A stretch of DNA of 64,000 nt, from positions 369 through 64,368 of the forward strand of contig JASEES010000004.1 of assembly GCA_030019395.1 (NCBI GenBank). The letters run 5' to 3'. Origin of the DNA: Methanolinea sp. (GTDB lineage Archaea > Halobacteriota > Methanomicrobia > Methanomicrobiales > Methanospirillaceae). The notes beneath the pieces were generated by a model. It was given only the letters and a program-made list of their open reading frames with translations, ran no database searches and was not told the DNA's origin. Below, one piece after another: positions 9,793 through 18,787 of this stretch (the stretch's first letter is position 1; every line of letters starts with the position of its first letter). The position numbers and the translations under genes are program-made.

Positions 9793-11490
9793 ATGGCTGC
9801 CGCGGAGCACAATATGCACAATTACCAGGAGGTTTACGACCATTTTTCCCTGGAAGTGCCGGAGTACTACAATTTTGCATTTGACGTCATCGACAGGATT
9901 GCGGAGAAGGACCGGAACCGGCTGGCAATGATCTGGGTGAACCAGGAGGGGAAAGAAAAGACGTTCACGTTCCGCCAGCTGATGAACCTCTCGAATTCTG
10001 CCGCCAACATGCTCCTCAAGTACGGTATCAAGAAGGGGGACCGTGTCATCATCATGCTCCCCCGGGTCCCCGAGTGGTGGATATTTGCACTGGCCTGCAT
10101 CAAGCTCGGCGCGGTCTTCTGTCCCTGTCCGACGATGCTCACACCAAAGGATCTCAAGTACCGTATCAATGCCGCAAAGATCAGGATGGTGATCACCGAC
10201 CGGGAGAATGCCGGAAAAATCGAGGAGATATGCAGCAGCTGCCCGACGCTCCAGTCCCGCCTTGTTACCGATGCCGAGCTGCCCGGATGGATCAGCTACA
10301 CGGTTGAACAGGAATACCCTGCCCCGGTCTCGCGGAAGCTTGTTTCCATGACGGGCATGGAAAGGACGAAGGCTACGGACCCGCTCGTCATCTACTTTAC
10401 GTCCGGGACGACCGGCGAGCCCAAGATGGTCCTGCACGACCATGCCCTTCCCCTCGGGCACGTGACAACCGGGCGGTTCTGGCTGGACCTGACTGAAAAC
10501 GACCTCCATTTCACCCTTGCAGACACAGGGTGGGCCAAGTCTTCATGGGGCAAGTTTTTCGGACCGTGGATCCAGGGGGCCTGCATCCTCGTGTACGATA
10601 TTCGTGGTAAGTTCAAGGCAACCGAGCTCCTGCCCATCCTCGAGAAGTACGAGGTGACGGTTTTCTGCGCACCGCCGACGGTCTACCGCATGCTGATCCT
10701 CGCAGACCTCAAGAAGTACGACCTCAAGGAACTGCGCCACTGCGTGAGTGCGGGAGAACCGCTCAACCCCGAGGTCATCCGGGTCTGGAAAGAGGGGACA
10801 GGTCTCCAGATTTACGAGGGATACGGGCAGACTGAACTCGTGCTTGTCATCGGGACTTTTCCCTGCATGGAACCAAAGCCCGGGTCGATGGGAAAGCCCG
10901 CACCCGGATGGCACATAGAGCTCCATGACGAGGAAGGAAAACCCGTTCCGCCGGGCGAGGTGGGGAGGATCGCCATTAAGGTGAAACCGCGTCCGGTGGG
11001 ACTCTTCGAGGGCTACCTTTACGACAAGGAGGCAACTTCTGCCGTTTTTGTCGGTGACTACTATTACACCGGGGACAAGGCATACAGGGACGATGACGGG
11101 TACTTCTGGTTCGTCGGGAGGGACGATGACGTGATCAAGAGCTCGGGCTACCGCATCGGACCATTCGAGGTCGAGTCTGCCCTGCTCGAGCACCCCGCCG
11201 TCAAGGAGGCCGCAGTCATCGGGTCACCGGACGTCATCCGCGGCATGATCGTCAAGGCATTCATCGTTCTGAAGGATGGCTACCAACCCACCGACCAGCT
11301 GGCAAAGGATATTCAGAAGTTCGTGAAGAAAATCACTGCCCCCTACAAGTATCCGCGGGCAATCGAGTTCGTGGATGACCTGCCCAAGACAATTTCAGGC
11401 AAGATACGGAGGAACGTCCTCAGGGAGAGGGAGATGAGGGCAAAATCGGGCCAGGAAAACCTGTCCGGCGGGAAAGAAGGAACGGGATAG
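9793..11490 (+). CDS. AMP-forming acyl-CoA synthetase (tandem paralog)
   Basis: 565 aa, same motif set as 7962-9629 (YFTSGTTGEPKMVLHDH, GYGQTE, GDKAYRDDDGYFWFVGRDDDVIKSSGYRIGPFEVES). Confidence 0.92.
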   Translation: MAAAEHNMHNYQEVYDHFSLEVPEYYNFAFDVIDRIAEKDRNRLAMIWVNQEGKEKTFTFRQLMNLSNSAANMLLKYGIKKGDRVIIMLPRVPEWWIFALACIKLGAVFCPCPTMLTPKDLKYRINAAKIRMVITDRENAGKIEEICSSCPTLQSRLVTDAELPGWISYTVEQEYPAPVSRKLVSMTGMERTKATDPLVIYFTSGTTGEPKMVLHDHALPLGHVTTGRFWLDLTENDLHFTLADTGWAKSSWGKFFGPWIQGACILVYDIRGKFKATELLPILEKYEVTVFCAPPTVYRMLILADLKKYDLKELRHCVSAGEPLNPEVIRVWKEGTGLQIYEGYGQTELVLVIGTFPCMEPKPGSMGKPAPGWHIELHDEEGKPVPPGEVGRIAIKVKPRPVGLFEGYLYDKEATSAVFVGDYYYTGDKAYRDDDGYFWFVGRDDDVIKSSGYRIGPFEVESALLEHPAVKEAAVIGSPDVIRGMIVKAFIVLKDGYQPTDQLAKDIQKFVKKITAPYKYPRAIEFVDDLPKTISGKIRRNVLREREMRAKSGQENLSGGKEGTG

Positions 11491-11551
11491 TCCGGGGTTC
11501 ATCCGGTTTTACCACATCTTTATTTTCCCGGGCGACCAAAAAGTAGGAGGA

Positions 11552-11636
11552 GCGAGGGTAGCCAAGCCAGGTCAACGGCGCTAGATTCAGGGTCTAGTCT
11601 CGCAGGAGTTCTTGGGTTCAAATCCCATCCCTCGCA
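11552..11636 (+). tRNA. tRNA-Leu (anticodon CAG)
   Basis: gcgaggg...ccctcgc acceptor stem; anticodon stem-loop CTAGA-TTCAGGG-TCTAG; long variable arm; GGGTTCAAATCCC T-arm; no encoded CCA. Confidence 0.95.
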
Positions 11637-11677
11637 TCAGGATCTTCTTTTTTAAAAGAAAAATAATCGGGTTTTCC

Positions 11678-13042
11678 CTACTCTCTCCCCACATACAGGA
11701 GGGCAAGGCCTGCCAGGACTCCCAGGACGGCCATAGCAGGAGAGAGGGGGGATTTCGTGGGGACCGTGGTGGGAACCGGCGTAAGTCCGCCGATGACGGA
11801 TGCAGTCTGACCCCCGCTCACCTGGACTGTATACTGGAAATCCTGGTATCCGCTCATCCGGAGCATGACAACATGGGAGCCTGCCGGGACGTTATGGATG
11901 GTGAGAGGTGCAAAACCCTCGTAGGCGTTATCGAGGTACACTTCTGCTCCCGACGGCGAGGACTCGACGGATACATCCCCCGTGGACGGGGTAACAGAAC
12001 CGGGGGTCAGTACTGCAGAGACGGTGACCGTCTTTCCGGCCAGAACCGTTACGTCTGCAGAATAGTCCTTATACCTGTTCTTCAGAAGGGTAACCGTGTG
12101 GGTACCGGGTGCGACTCCCGTGATATCGAAGGGGTTTCTCTCGTTCGTCGTACCACGGTAATTCCCGTCGAGGTAAATGGCAGCACCGTCCGGGACCGAT
12201 GTCACGACGATATCCCCTGTGGTCGGCTGGTAGACCGGGGTGAGCGTCACGGAAAATGAAGACTGGCTCCCGCTCTCAATTTCTACGGTACGCGTATAGT
12301 CCTGGTAGCCCGAGAGGTGGAGGCGGACTGCATGCCGTCCCGTGGAAAGCGAGCCGATTGTCAGCGGTGTATATCCCCTGTAGATCTCGTCGACATAGAT
12401 TTCGGCACCCGAAGGCGACGATGTAACCCGGAGGGACCCGGTCGTCTGCATGGGAGAGAGCGAGGCACTCACGCTCGATGTCCCGCCGGCAGCCACGTTG
12501 ACCGATGTGCTGTAAGGGAAGTAGCCGTAGAGTGCAAGTTCGACGGTGTGGTAACCGGGAGGAACATACCGGAACGTGCCCGGCGTCACGAGTGTTTCGC
12601 CGCCGTCGAGCCGTGCAATTGCGCCGGCGGGCGAAGAGGTCACCTGGATGGAGCCTGTCTGGACGACAGGTTCGAGATTTGCAGTGACCTCAATCGTCTG
12701 GCCTGCTGCGGGGTTCCGGGAGTAGGTCTGGATCCAGGTCTTGTAGCCCTGCCTGCTGACGGAAATGGTATGCGACGGAGAGGCTGTCGTGTAGACTTCT
12801 GCAACGATCGGGGTCTCGCCGAGGTACTTCCCGTCGAATATCACGTCGGCCCCCGATGGCACCGAGTTGATGGAGAAGTAACCGACATCCCCGCCGATGT
12901 ATCCCGGAAGGGTTACTGCTTCAGTGACAGCCTGTGTCTCTGCGGGTGTCACGGGTCCGGGGAGGGTCTCTTCTGCCCCTGCGGGAAGAGTGACCAGGAA
13001 TAACAGGATCGATACGAGAAGGATGGTCATAACCGGTTTCAT
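11678..13042 (-). CDS. PEGA-domain repeat surface protein with signal peptide and C-terminal TM anchor
   Basis: MKPVMTILLVSILLFLVTLPAGA...; about five repeats of 'GxxxVtSxPxGAxVyLDGxYxGxTPxTIxxVxxGxHxVxLxxxGYxdy'; C-terminal SPAMAVLGVLAGLALLYVGRE. Confidence 0.9.
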   Translation of the reverse strand: MKPVMTILLVSILLFLVTLPAGAEETLPGPVTPAETQAVTEAVTLPGYIGGDVGYFSINSVPSGADVIFDGKYLGETPIVAEVYTTASPSHTISVSRQGYKTWIQTYSRNPAAGQTIEVTANLEPVVQTGSIQVTSSPAGAIARLDGGETLVTPGTFRYVPPGYHTVELALYGYFPYSTSVNVAAGGTSSVSASLSPMQTTGSLRVTSSPSGAEIYVDEIYRGYTPLTIGSLSTGRHAVRLHLSGYQDYTRTVEIESGSQSSFSVTLTPVYQPTTGDIVVTSVPDGAAIYLDGNYRGTTNERNPFDITGVAPGTHTVTLLKNRYKDYSADVTVLAGKTVTVSAVLTPGSVTPSTGDVSVESSPSGAEVYLDNAYEGFAPLTIHNVPAGSHVVMLRMSGYQDFQYTVQVSGGQTASVIGGLTPVPTTVPTKSPLSPAMAVLGVLAGLALLYVGRE

Positions 13043-13104
13043 ATGTCAACACACTCTGGAATAAATTCCGGATGGAAATCAGCAGCGGGCATCATTAACA
13101 TTTG

Positions 13105-13152
13105 CCCGGGCTTTCCATGCAGAGCCCGGGGCTCCCTCGCGATCCTGCATGG
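13105..13152 (+). promoter_or_regulatory. Overlapping alternative hairpins between the PEGA gene and pyrC
   Basis: CCCGGGCT (13105-13112) pairs with AGCCCGGG (13123-13130); CCATGCA (13115-13121) pairs with TGCATGG (13146-13152). The helices interleave and are mutually exclusive. Confidence 0.35.
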
Positions 13153-13241
13153 TTCCCTGCCGGAAAAAAGGAGGAGAATAGTCACATCTTCCCGGGCGCG
13201 GAACTAAAGTATCATCTGTTATCGTGTGGAATCTCTTTCAA

Positions 13242-14549
13242 ATGACACCCGCCCCTCACGCATGTGACCTCGTCCTCCGTGACGTTTCCCTCCCCGGCGG
13301 AAGGGTCGCCGATATCTCGATCAGGGACGGGAGGGTCTGCCACGTGGGTGCCGCTCTTGCCTCATCCCGGGTGGTCCCCTGCAGGGGAAAGATCGTCCTT
13401 CCGGGGGCAATCGACATGCACGTCCACATGCGGGGAAGGTCCCAGAAGGAGAAGGAGGACTGGACGAGCGGAAGCAGGAGTGCCCTTGCCGGGGGGGTCA
13501 CTGTCGTCGTTGACCAGCCGAATACTGTTCCCCCGCTCAACACGCCTGAATCGTTTTCCGAGCGGGTCAGGGAAGCACGGGAAGGGTCACTCTGTCACTT
13601 TGCCATCAATGCCGGTGTCGTGCCGGGAACAGACCCCTCCCCGCTCTGGTCTGCAGGGGCGATGGCATTCGGCGAGGTATTCACTGCTGCCTCCAGTTAT
13701 GGCTCCGGGCTGACACCCGCTGAATTAGCGATGGTTCTTGACTCGGTTGGAGCCATCGGGGGGCTCTGCACCATCCACGCAGAGGAGGTGGGAAGGGGAG
13801 ATGACCGGGACCTGCGTTCCCACCATGCCATCCGGTCACCCGATGGTGAAGCACGCGTGGTGGAAGACGTCAGGAAAATGAACCGGAAGGGGTGCAGGCT
13901 CCATTTCTGCCACCTGAGTTCCACCGTTTCCGTTCTTCGTGCAGGGGACGCGACAGTCGAGGTAACCCCGCATCACCTCTTTCTCGCCCTCGATGACTTT
14001 GCTGCAAGGGACCCCCGCGGGAAGGTCAATCCCCCCCTGAGGCCGGAAGTGGTCAGGAGGGAACTCTGGTCCGTCTGGGAAAGGATCGATGTCCTTGCAT
14101 CCGACCATGCCCCCCACACCGTGCAGGACAAGGAACAGCCATTCACCGACGCACCGGCAGGTATCCCCGGTGTGGAGACGATGGTCCCGCTTGCACTTGC
14201 TGCCTGCCGGAGGAAAAAGATCTCCCTTTCGACCCTCGTGGAGAAGACGAATCTCAACCCTGCCCGCATCCTGGGCATACCCCCTGCCGGGTTTTCGGTC
14301 GGCGACAGGGCGGACTTTGCGGTTTACCCGAGGCACGAGTCCAGAATCATTGCCGACGAACTCCACTCGCGGGCAGGGTGGACTCCCTTCGAGGGAATGC
14401 CTGCAATATTCCCCGAAACGGTTGTCATGGCCGGGGATATCGTTTACAGGAACGGGGCATTCGGGACGGGCAGACCGCGGTGGTTCATGGGAAGGGGATA
14501 TATACACGGCACGCAGAGAGAAAATGGTGCCGATACAGCACGGCCATAG
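13242..14549 (+). CDS. pyrC: Dihydroorotase
   Basis: GAIDMHVHMRGRSQKEKEDWTSGSRSALAGGVT, SDHAPHT, VETMVPL motifs; ATG 13242 or 13224 possible. Confidence 0.9.
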   Translation: MTPAPHACDLVLRDVSLPGGRVADISIRDGRVCHVGAALASSRVVPCRGKIVLPGAIDMHVHMRGRSQKEKEDWTSGSRSALAGGVTVVVDQPNTVPPLNTPESFSERVREAREGSLCHFAINAGVVPGTDPSPLWSAGAMAFGEVFTAASSYGSGLTPAELAMVLDSVGAIGGLCTIHAEEVGRGDDRDLRSHHAIRSPDGEARVVEDVRKMNRKGCRLHFCHLSSTVSVLRAGDATVEVTPHHLFLALDDFAARDPRGKVNPPLRPEVVRRELWSVWERIDVLASDHAPHTVQDKEQPFTDAPAGIPGVETMVPLALAACRRKKISLSTLVEKTNLNPARILGIPPAGFSVGDRADFAVYPRHESRIIADELHSRAGWTPFEGMPAIFPETVVMAGDIVYRNGAFGTGRPRWFMGRGYIHGTQRENGADTARP

Positions 14550-14662
14550 GTCCCCGGGGGACCATCTGGCGGGATGCCTGGGGGTGAACCACGGGACAAC
14601 CCGGTCGTGCGACAGGCACCGCCCGGTAATGGGCAAAACGGGGGAGGGATGGCAGCATGCCA
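14550..14662. other. Structured intergenic region (three potential hairpins) between pyrC and the DUF167 gene
   Basis: GTCCCC-G-GGGGAC at 14550-14562; GCCTG...CAC-GGG-ACAA-CCC-GGTC-GTG...CAGGC at 14576-14617; TGGCA-GCA-TGCCA at 14650-14662. Confidence 0.35.
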
Positions 14663-14710
14663 CCGATGATCCGCAGTTGTTAATGCCGGGCGACATAACC
14701 TGTTTTCTGT

Positions 14711-15034
14711 ATGGATGATTACAGGGGCGCCCTCACACCGACCCGCGAAGGCACGGTCATCACACTCGATGTGACAGCCGGAGCAAAGGAAACTGCTTTT
14801 CCGCATGGGTATAATGCCTGGAGAAAGAGCATTGTTTTTCTGGTACGAGAACCGCCGGAGGGTGGAAGGGCCAACGCGGAAATCGTGAAGGTCATCTCGC
14901 AGTTATTCTCCCTCCCTTCGTCCCGGGTCAGGATTCTCTCGGGTGCATCGTCGCACAGGAAAAGGGTGCTCGTCGAGGGCCTGGACCAGGAGAAGGTCCT
15001 TGCGATCCTCTCGGGCCACGGGAGCTCCGGGTGA
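14711..15034 (+). CDS. DUF167 (YggU-like) family protein
   Basis: GTVITLDVTAGAKETAFP...VREPPEGGRANAEIVKVISQLFSLPSSRVRILSGASSHRKRVLVEG. Confidence 0.85.
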   Translation: MDDYRGALTPTREGTVITLDVTAGAKETAFPHGYNAWRKSIVFLVREPPEGGRANAEIVKVISQLFSLPSSRVRILSGASSHRKRVLVEGLDQEKVLAILSGHGSSG

Positions 15035-15066
15035 AGACATTTCCTGCCAGCCGGGCGTTCTGAAAA

Positions 15067-15152
15067 AATATATTCATATCATATAAAATATAACGTATAT
15101 TTGTCACATGACTGATGCAGGATTCTCACATGGCAGACGTTACGTGACACGT
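15067..15152 (+). promoter_or_regulatory. AT-rich promoter region and 11-bp palindrome upstream of dnaG
   Basis: catataaaatataacg TATA-like tract, then the perfect palindrome ACGTGACACGT at 15142-15152, about 22 nt before the ATG at 15175. Confidence 0.4.
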
Positions 15153-15174
15153 CATGATTCACGGAGTGGAGTGA

Positions 15175-16419
15175 ATGTACTCCAGCGATACCACGAAGTA
15201 CTTAATTCATATTCACCTCGATGCAGAGGGGGTGGTCGAGAAACCTGACGTAGTGGGGGCCATTTTCGGCCAGACTGAAGGTTTACTCGGCGAAGACCTC
15301 GACCTGCGTGACTTGCAGAGGACAGGGCGGCTTGGAAGGATAGATGTCCAGGTCACCAGTAAGAAGGGGGAGACGAAGGGGGAGATATACATAGCTTCGT
15401 CCCTTGACAGGGCAGAGACGGCAATCCTTGCAGCATCCTTCGAGACGATCGATCGGGTGGGTCCCTGCGCTGCAAAGGTCCGCGTCGAATCGATCGAGGA
15501 TATCCGCGTCAGCAAACGGAAGCAGGTCGTTGCCCGTGCCAAGGAACTGCTCCTGGATGCTTTCGAGGATGGATCGATTGACAGCACCCTCTTAATCGAC
15601 GAGGTTCGCGAGAGCATGAGGATGGAGAAGATCGGAACGGTCGGGGAAGACAAGCTCCCTGCCGGTCCCAACGTCCTCGAATCGGATGCGATCATCATCG
15701 TCGAGGGGAGGGCAGACGTGCTCAACCTCCTCCGGTTCGGCATCAAAAACGCGGTGGCCGTGGAAGGGTCCCGGATCCCGCGCACCATCATCGAGCTCTG
15801 CGAGAAGAAGACAGCTACAGCGTTCTTCGACGGAGACAGGGGTGGAGACCTGATCCTGCGCGAGCTCCTCCAGGTTGCTGAGATCGACTTTGTCGCTTAT
15901 GCACCCCGCGGAAAGAGTGTCGAGGACCTCTCCCGGAAAGAGATCGTCAAGGCCCTCAGGAACAAGATCCCGGCCGATTACATCCGCGAGGAGCCGGTCG
16001 GGGAGGAGGACGACGAAAAGACCCCGCAGCTTAATCCTGCAGGAGTTCCCGACGAGGGCGCCCCGGCCGGGGAGGGGGCGGTCCAGCGGAAGAAACGTGA
16101 GCCAAAGGCACACCAGGCTTCAGCGGCAGAGAAGACAGGTCCCCGGACACTTTCAGAGCACCTCTCCGAGGTGAGGGGACAGCGCATGGCACGTTTTCTC
16201 TCGTCTGAGTACACGGTCCTGCGGGAAGTGAAACTTGACGACGTCGAGCGGACCCTCGAGGAGCTGAACGGGAACGCACGCGGACTTGTCATCGACGGCG
16301 AGGTGACCCAGAAGATGATCGACCGCATGGTCGGAAAGGGGTTTGAATATGTCGCAGCCAGGGGGTACAAGGGCATAATCAAGCGCCCTCTCTCCATGAG
16401 GCTCCTTAAAATCACCTGA
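15175..16419 (+). CDS. dnaG: Archaeal DnaG-like primase / exosome subunit
   Basis: [48 protein letters not shown]...; TOPRIM motifs [13 protein letters not shown] and [10 protein letters not shown]. Confidence 0.95.
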   Translation: MYSSDTTKYLIHIHLDAEGVVEKPDVVGAIFGQTEGLLGEDLDLRDLQRTGRLGRIDVQVTSKKGETKGEIYIASSLDRAETAILAASFETIDRVGPCAAKVRVESIEDIRVSKRKQVVARAKELLLDAFEDGSIDSTLLIDEVRESMRMEKIGTVGEDKLPAGPNVLESDAIIIVEGRADVLNLLRFGIKNAVAVEGSRIPRTIIELCEKKTATAFFDGDRGGDLILRELLQVAEIDFVAYAPRGKSVEDLSRKEIVKALRNKIPADYIREEPVGEEDDEKTPQLNPAGVPDEGAPAGEGAVQRKKREPKAHQASAAEKTGPRTLSEHLSEVRGQRMARFLSSEYTVLREVKLDDVERTLEELNGNARGLVIDGEVTQKMIDRMVGKGFEYVAARGYKGIIKRPLSMRLLKIT

Positions 16420-16482
16420 TTTTTTTCCCGGAGTTACCTATTTATCCCCTCCACGCATATTCTCCTTTCCGGAAGTGAGTGT

Positions 16483-16767
16483 ATGCACAAGGAGGAACTG
16501 ATCACGCTTCACCAGATGCTCTCTGAGATCAAGGACTACTTCGAGTCGATCAACTCGGACCTGAAGTTCAGCAACTATTACTCACTCAAAATTAACCCGT
16601 CGCAACTGCACAAGAGCAAGATGGAACACAAGTATGCCATCTTCGTCCTCGGCAACGAGCTTGCAGATGCGATGAAGGAGGTCGAGTTCTCTGCGTCCGG
16701 AAGGATATCGGCACGGATGAGGGAGCTTGCCGCAAAGACACTGAAGGAAATGGAATACGTTCAATAA
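16483..16767 (+). CDS. UPF0058 family protein
   Basis: MHKEELITLHQMLSEIKDYFE...YYSLKINPSQLHKSKMEHKYAIFVLGNELA: characteristic of the archaeal UPF0058 family. Confidence 0.85.
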   Translation: MHKEELITLHQMLSEIKDYFESINSDLKFSNYYSLKINPSQLHKSKMEHKYAIFVLGNELADAMKEVEFSASGRISARMRELAAKTLKEMEYVQ

Positions 16768-16799
16768 CCTTTTTTTCTGCACCCGTCTGGCAGGACCAG

Positions 16800-17594
16800 T
16801 TACTTTCGTCCCATTCTCTCCTGTTCGAGGAGGTACTCTGCCAGGAGTCCGGGAATATTAACCCCCATGCAGTGCCAGTTCGGGGTGCCGTTCACCTCGA
16901 GGACGCAGTAATCGTCTCCCCGGCGGAGAAGATCGACACCCCCGTAATCCACCCCGACGGCACGTGCAGCGGCGACAGCACGGTCTGCCATCAGGGAATC
17001 GATCAGAACGGGCCTTCCTGTACCTCCCTGGTGAATGTTATGGGCGAGCGTGTCGGAAACCCGCTCGATCGCCCCCACGGCCTCCCCGTCGATGACGAAG
17101 ACGCGGAAATCCCTGTCGTTTGGGACATATTCCTGCAGGTAGTAGGGAGGCGGCCCAAGGTCCCGGGGTGACTGCACGAGAATGATTCCATGCCCGTCGT
17201 AGCCGTATACGGGCTTTGAAACGACCTTCTTGTGCCGGGAGAGAAAAGCAGCCGCGGTCTCCCGGGACTGGGTAAAGCAGGTTTCCGGTGTCGGGATACC
17301 GCGCCGCACGAGGAGGGTGCTCGTCAGGACCTTGCTTGCACAGGTGAATATTGCAAGGGGAGAATTGATGACCCTGTTATCCACGGATAGCGCGTTGACG
17401 ACCTCGAACTGGACCTCGTCCTGGGCAAGCCCGCAAACCCATATGAGCGAGTCGGATAGTCCCGTCGCAAAGGGATCGATATCTGCCGGATCGATGAGCG
17501 CGTAGTCCCCGCCCCGCCTCGTTATCTCGCGGGCGACCATTGATGTCGAGTTGTCACCGGGGGTATCGGTCGGTTTGGGGATGATATGGATCAT
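16800..17594 (-). CDS. RimK-like ATP-grasp ligase; possibly MptN/CofF-type alpha-L-glutamate ligase
   Basis: MIHIIPKPTDTPGDNSTSMVAREITRRGGDYALID...VVSKPVYGYDGHGIILV...LLRRGDDYCVLEVNGTPNWHCM. ORF-track start 17753 is an extension. Confidence 0.75.
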   Translation of the reverse strand: MIHIIPKPTDTPGDNSTSMVAREITRRGGDYALIDPADIDPFATGLSDSLIWVCGLAQDEVQFEVVNALSVDNRVINSPLAIFTCASKVLTSTLLVRRGIPTPETCFTQSRETAAAFLSRHKKVVSKPVYGYDGHGIILVQSPRDLGPPPYYLQEYVPNDRDFRVFVIDGEAVGAIERVSDTLAHNIHQGGTGRPVLIDSLMADRAVAAARAVGVDYGGVDLLRRGDDYCVLEVNGTPNWHCMGVNIPGLLAEYLLEQERMGRK

Positions 17595-17728
17595 GGGTCT
17601 CCCAGAAGATTGTGCAGTGGCAGTATTTGGGACTGCAGGTGTATTAAGTGTGCTTTGTATCCTTCGCGGAAGTGGTTCGTGAAAAGGGGCGTTACATTCT
17701 TTTCCGGTCTGTACCATATTTTTCCGGT

Positions 17729-18664
17729 ATGCGGTACTATCCCGACCCGGCAAGGGATATCGATCTCCGGCGCGTAAACCGCGCCATCGAGGAGGCCTTT
17801 GCAGAGCACGCGCGGGGACACGTGCAGATGCCCCCCAAGCTCTACGTGACTCTCGAAAAGGGGGATTTCAGGACGATGCCGGCATACATCCCGTCCCTTG
17901 GTATTGCCGGCGTGAAGATCGTCAATGTTCACCCGGGTAATCCTTCCCTCGGACTTCCCACGGTCATGGCGCTCACGGTCATTCTCGACGTGGAGACGGG
18001 GCGCCCGGAGTCCATACTGAATGCAACGGGTCTGACCGATCTCCGGACGGGGGCCGCAGGGGCAGTCGCTGCAAAGTACCTTTCGCCGAAGCGGAAGGTC
18101 CGGCTCGGGCTTGTCGGTTCAGGGCGGCAGGCCCGTGCACAGGTCATGGCGATCGGGCAGGAACTTTCCATCACCGAAGTACTCGTATGGAGCAGGAACA
18201 GGGCGAATGCCGAAAAGTTCTGCGAAGACCCCCTCTTGCCGGAGTGCCGGAGCGAAGACCTCAAAACGGTCTGCGACTGCGATATCCTTGTCACGACAAC
18301 ACCATCCCGGGAACCGCTGGTCATGGACCGTTGGATATCCGGGGGAACGCACATCAACGCAATCGGTGCAGATGCACCGGGCAAGCAGGAACTCGACCCC
18401 GCGATCCTCCGGAGAGCGACGGTTTTCGTGGATGACCCTGCACAGGCGATCCACTCGGGCGAAATCAACGTCCCCATTGCAAAAGGTCTCTTTGACCCCG
18501 GGCGCATTGCAGGAACCCTGGGAGAGGTTGTCATCGGCAGAAAAGGCCGGAAGAGCCCGGACGAGATTACCGTCTTTGACTCAACAGGCCTTGCCATCCA
18601 GGACCTTGCCATCGCTGCCATCGCGATGGGTTCGGCAGAGGCAATCGACCTGCCGTTTCTTTAG
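17729..18664 (+). CDS. Ornithine cyclodeaminase/alanine dehydrogenase family protein
   Basis: MRYYPDPARDIDLRRVNRAIEEAF...TGLTDLRTGAAGAVAAKYL...LGLVGSGRQARAQ...GAD APGKQELD motifs. Confidence 0.88.
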   Translation: MRYYPDPARDIDLRRVNRAIEEAFAEHARGHVQMPPKLYVTLEKGDFRTMPAYIPSLGIAGVKIVNVHPGNPSLGLPTVMALTVILDVETGRPESILNATGLTDLRTGAAGAVAAKYLSPKRKVRLGLVGSGRQARAQVMAIGQELSITEVLVWSRNRANAEKFCEDPLLPECRSEDLKTVCDCDILVTTTPSREPLVMDRWISGGTHINAIGADAPGKQELDPAILRRATVFVDDPAQAIHSGEINVPIAKGLFDPGRIAGTLGEVVIGRKGRKSPDEITVFDSTGLAIQDLAIAAIAMGSAEAIDLPFL

Positions 18665-18737
18665 CATTCAACCGGCGTTCCGGAACTGTCGGGGATTGGA
18701 ATAGCTTACAGGGCATATAACAGCTGGAAACCCCGGG

Positions 18738-18758
18738 TTCCCCCCAAAAAAAGGGGAA
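18738..18758. terminator. Bidirectional hairpin terminator between convergent genes
   Basis: TTCCCC...aaaaaaa...GGGGAA in the 18664-18788 convergent intergenic region. Confidence 0.4.
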
Positions 18759-18787
18759 AAGGAATCCTGTATCGTTCAGCAGTGTGC

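Noticed and set aside
11552-11636. tRNA genes as integration sites for a mobile element
   Set aside because: No integrase, attachment-site duplication or atypical gene content next to either tRNA-Leu or tRNA-Ser.
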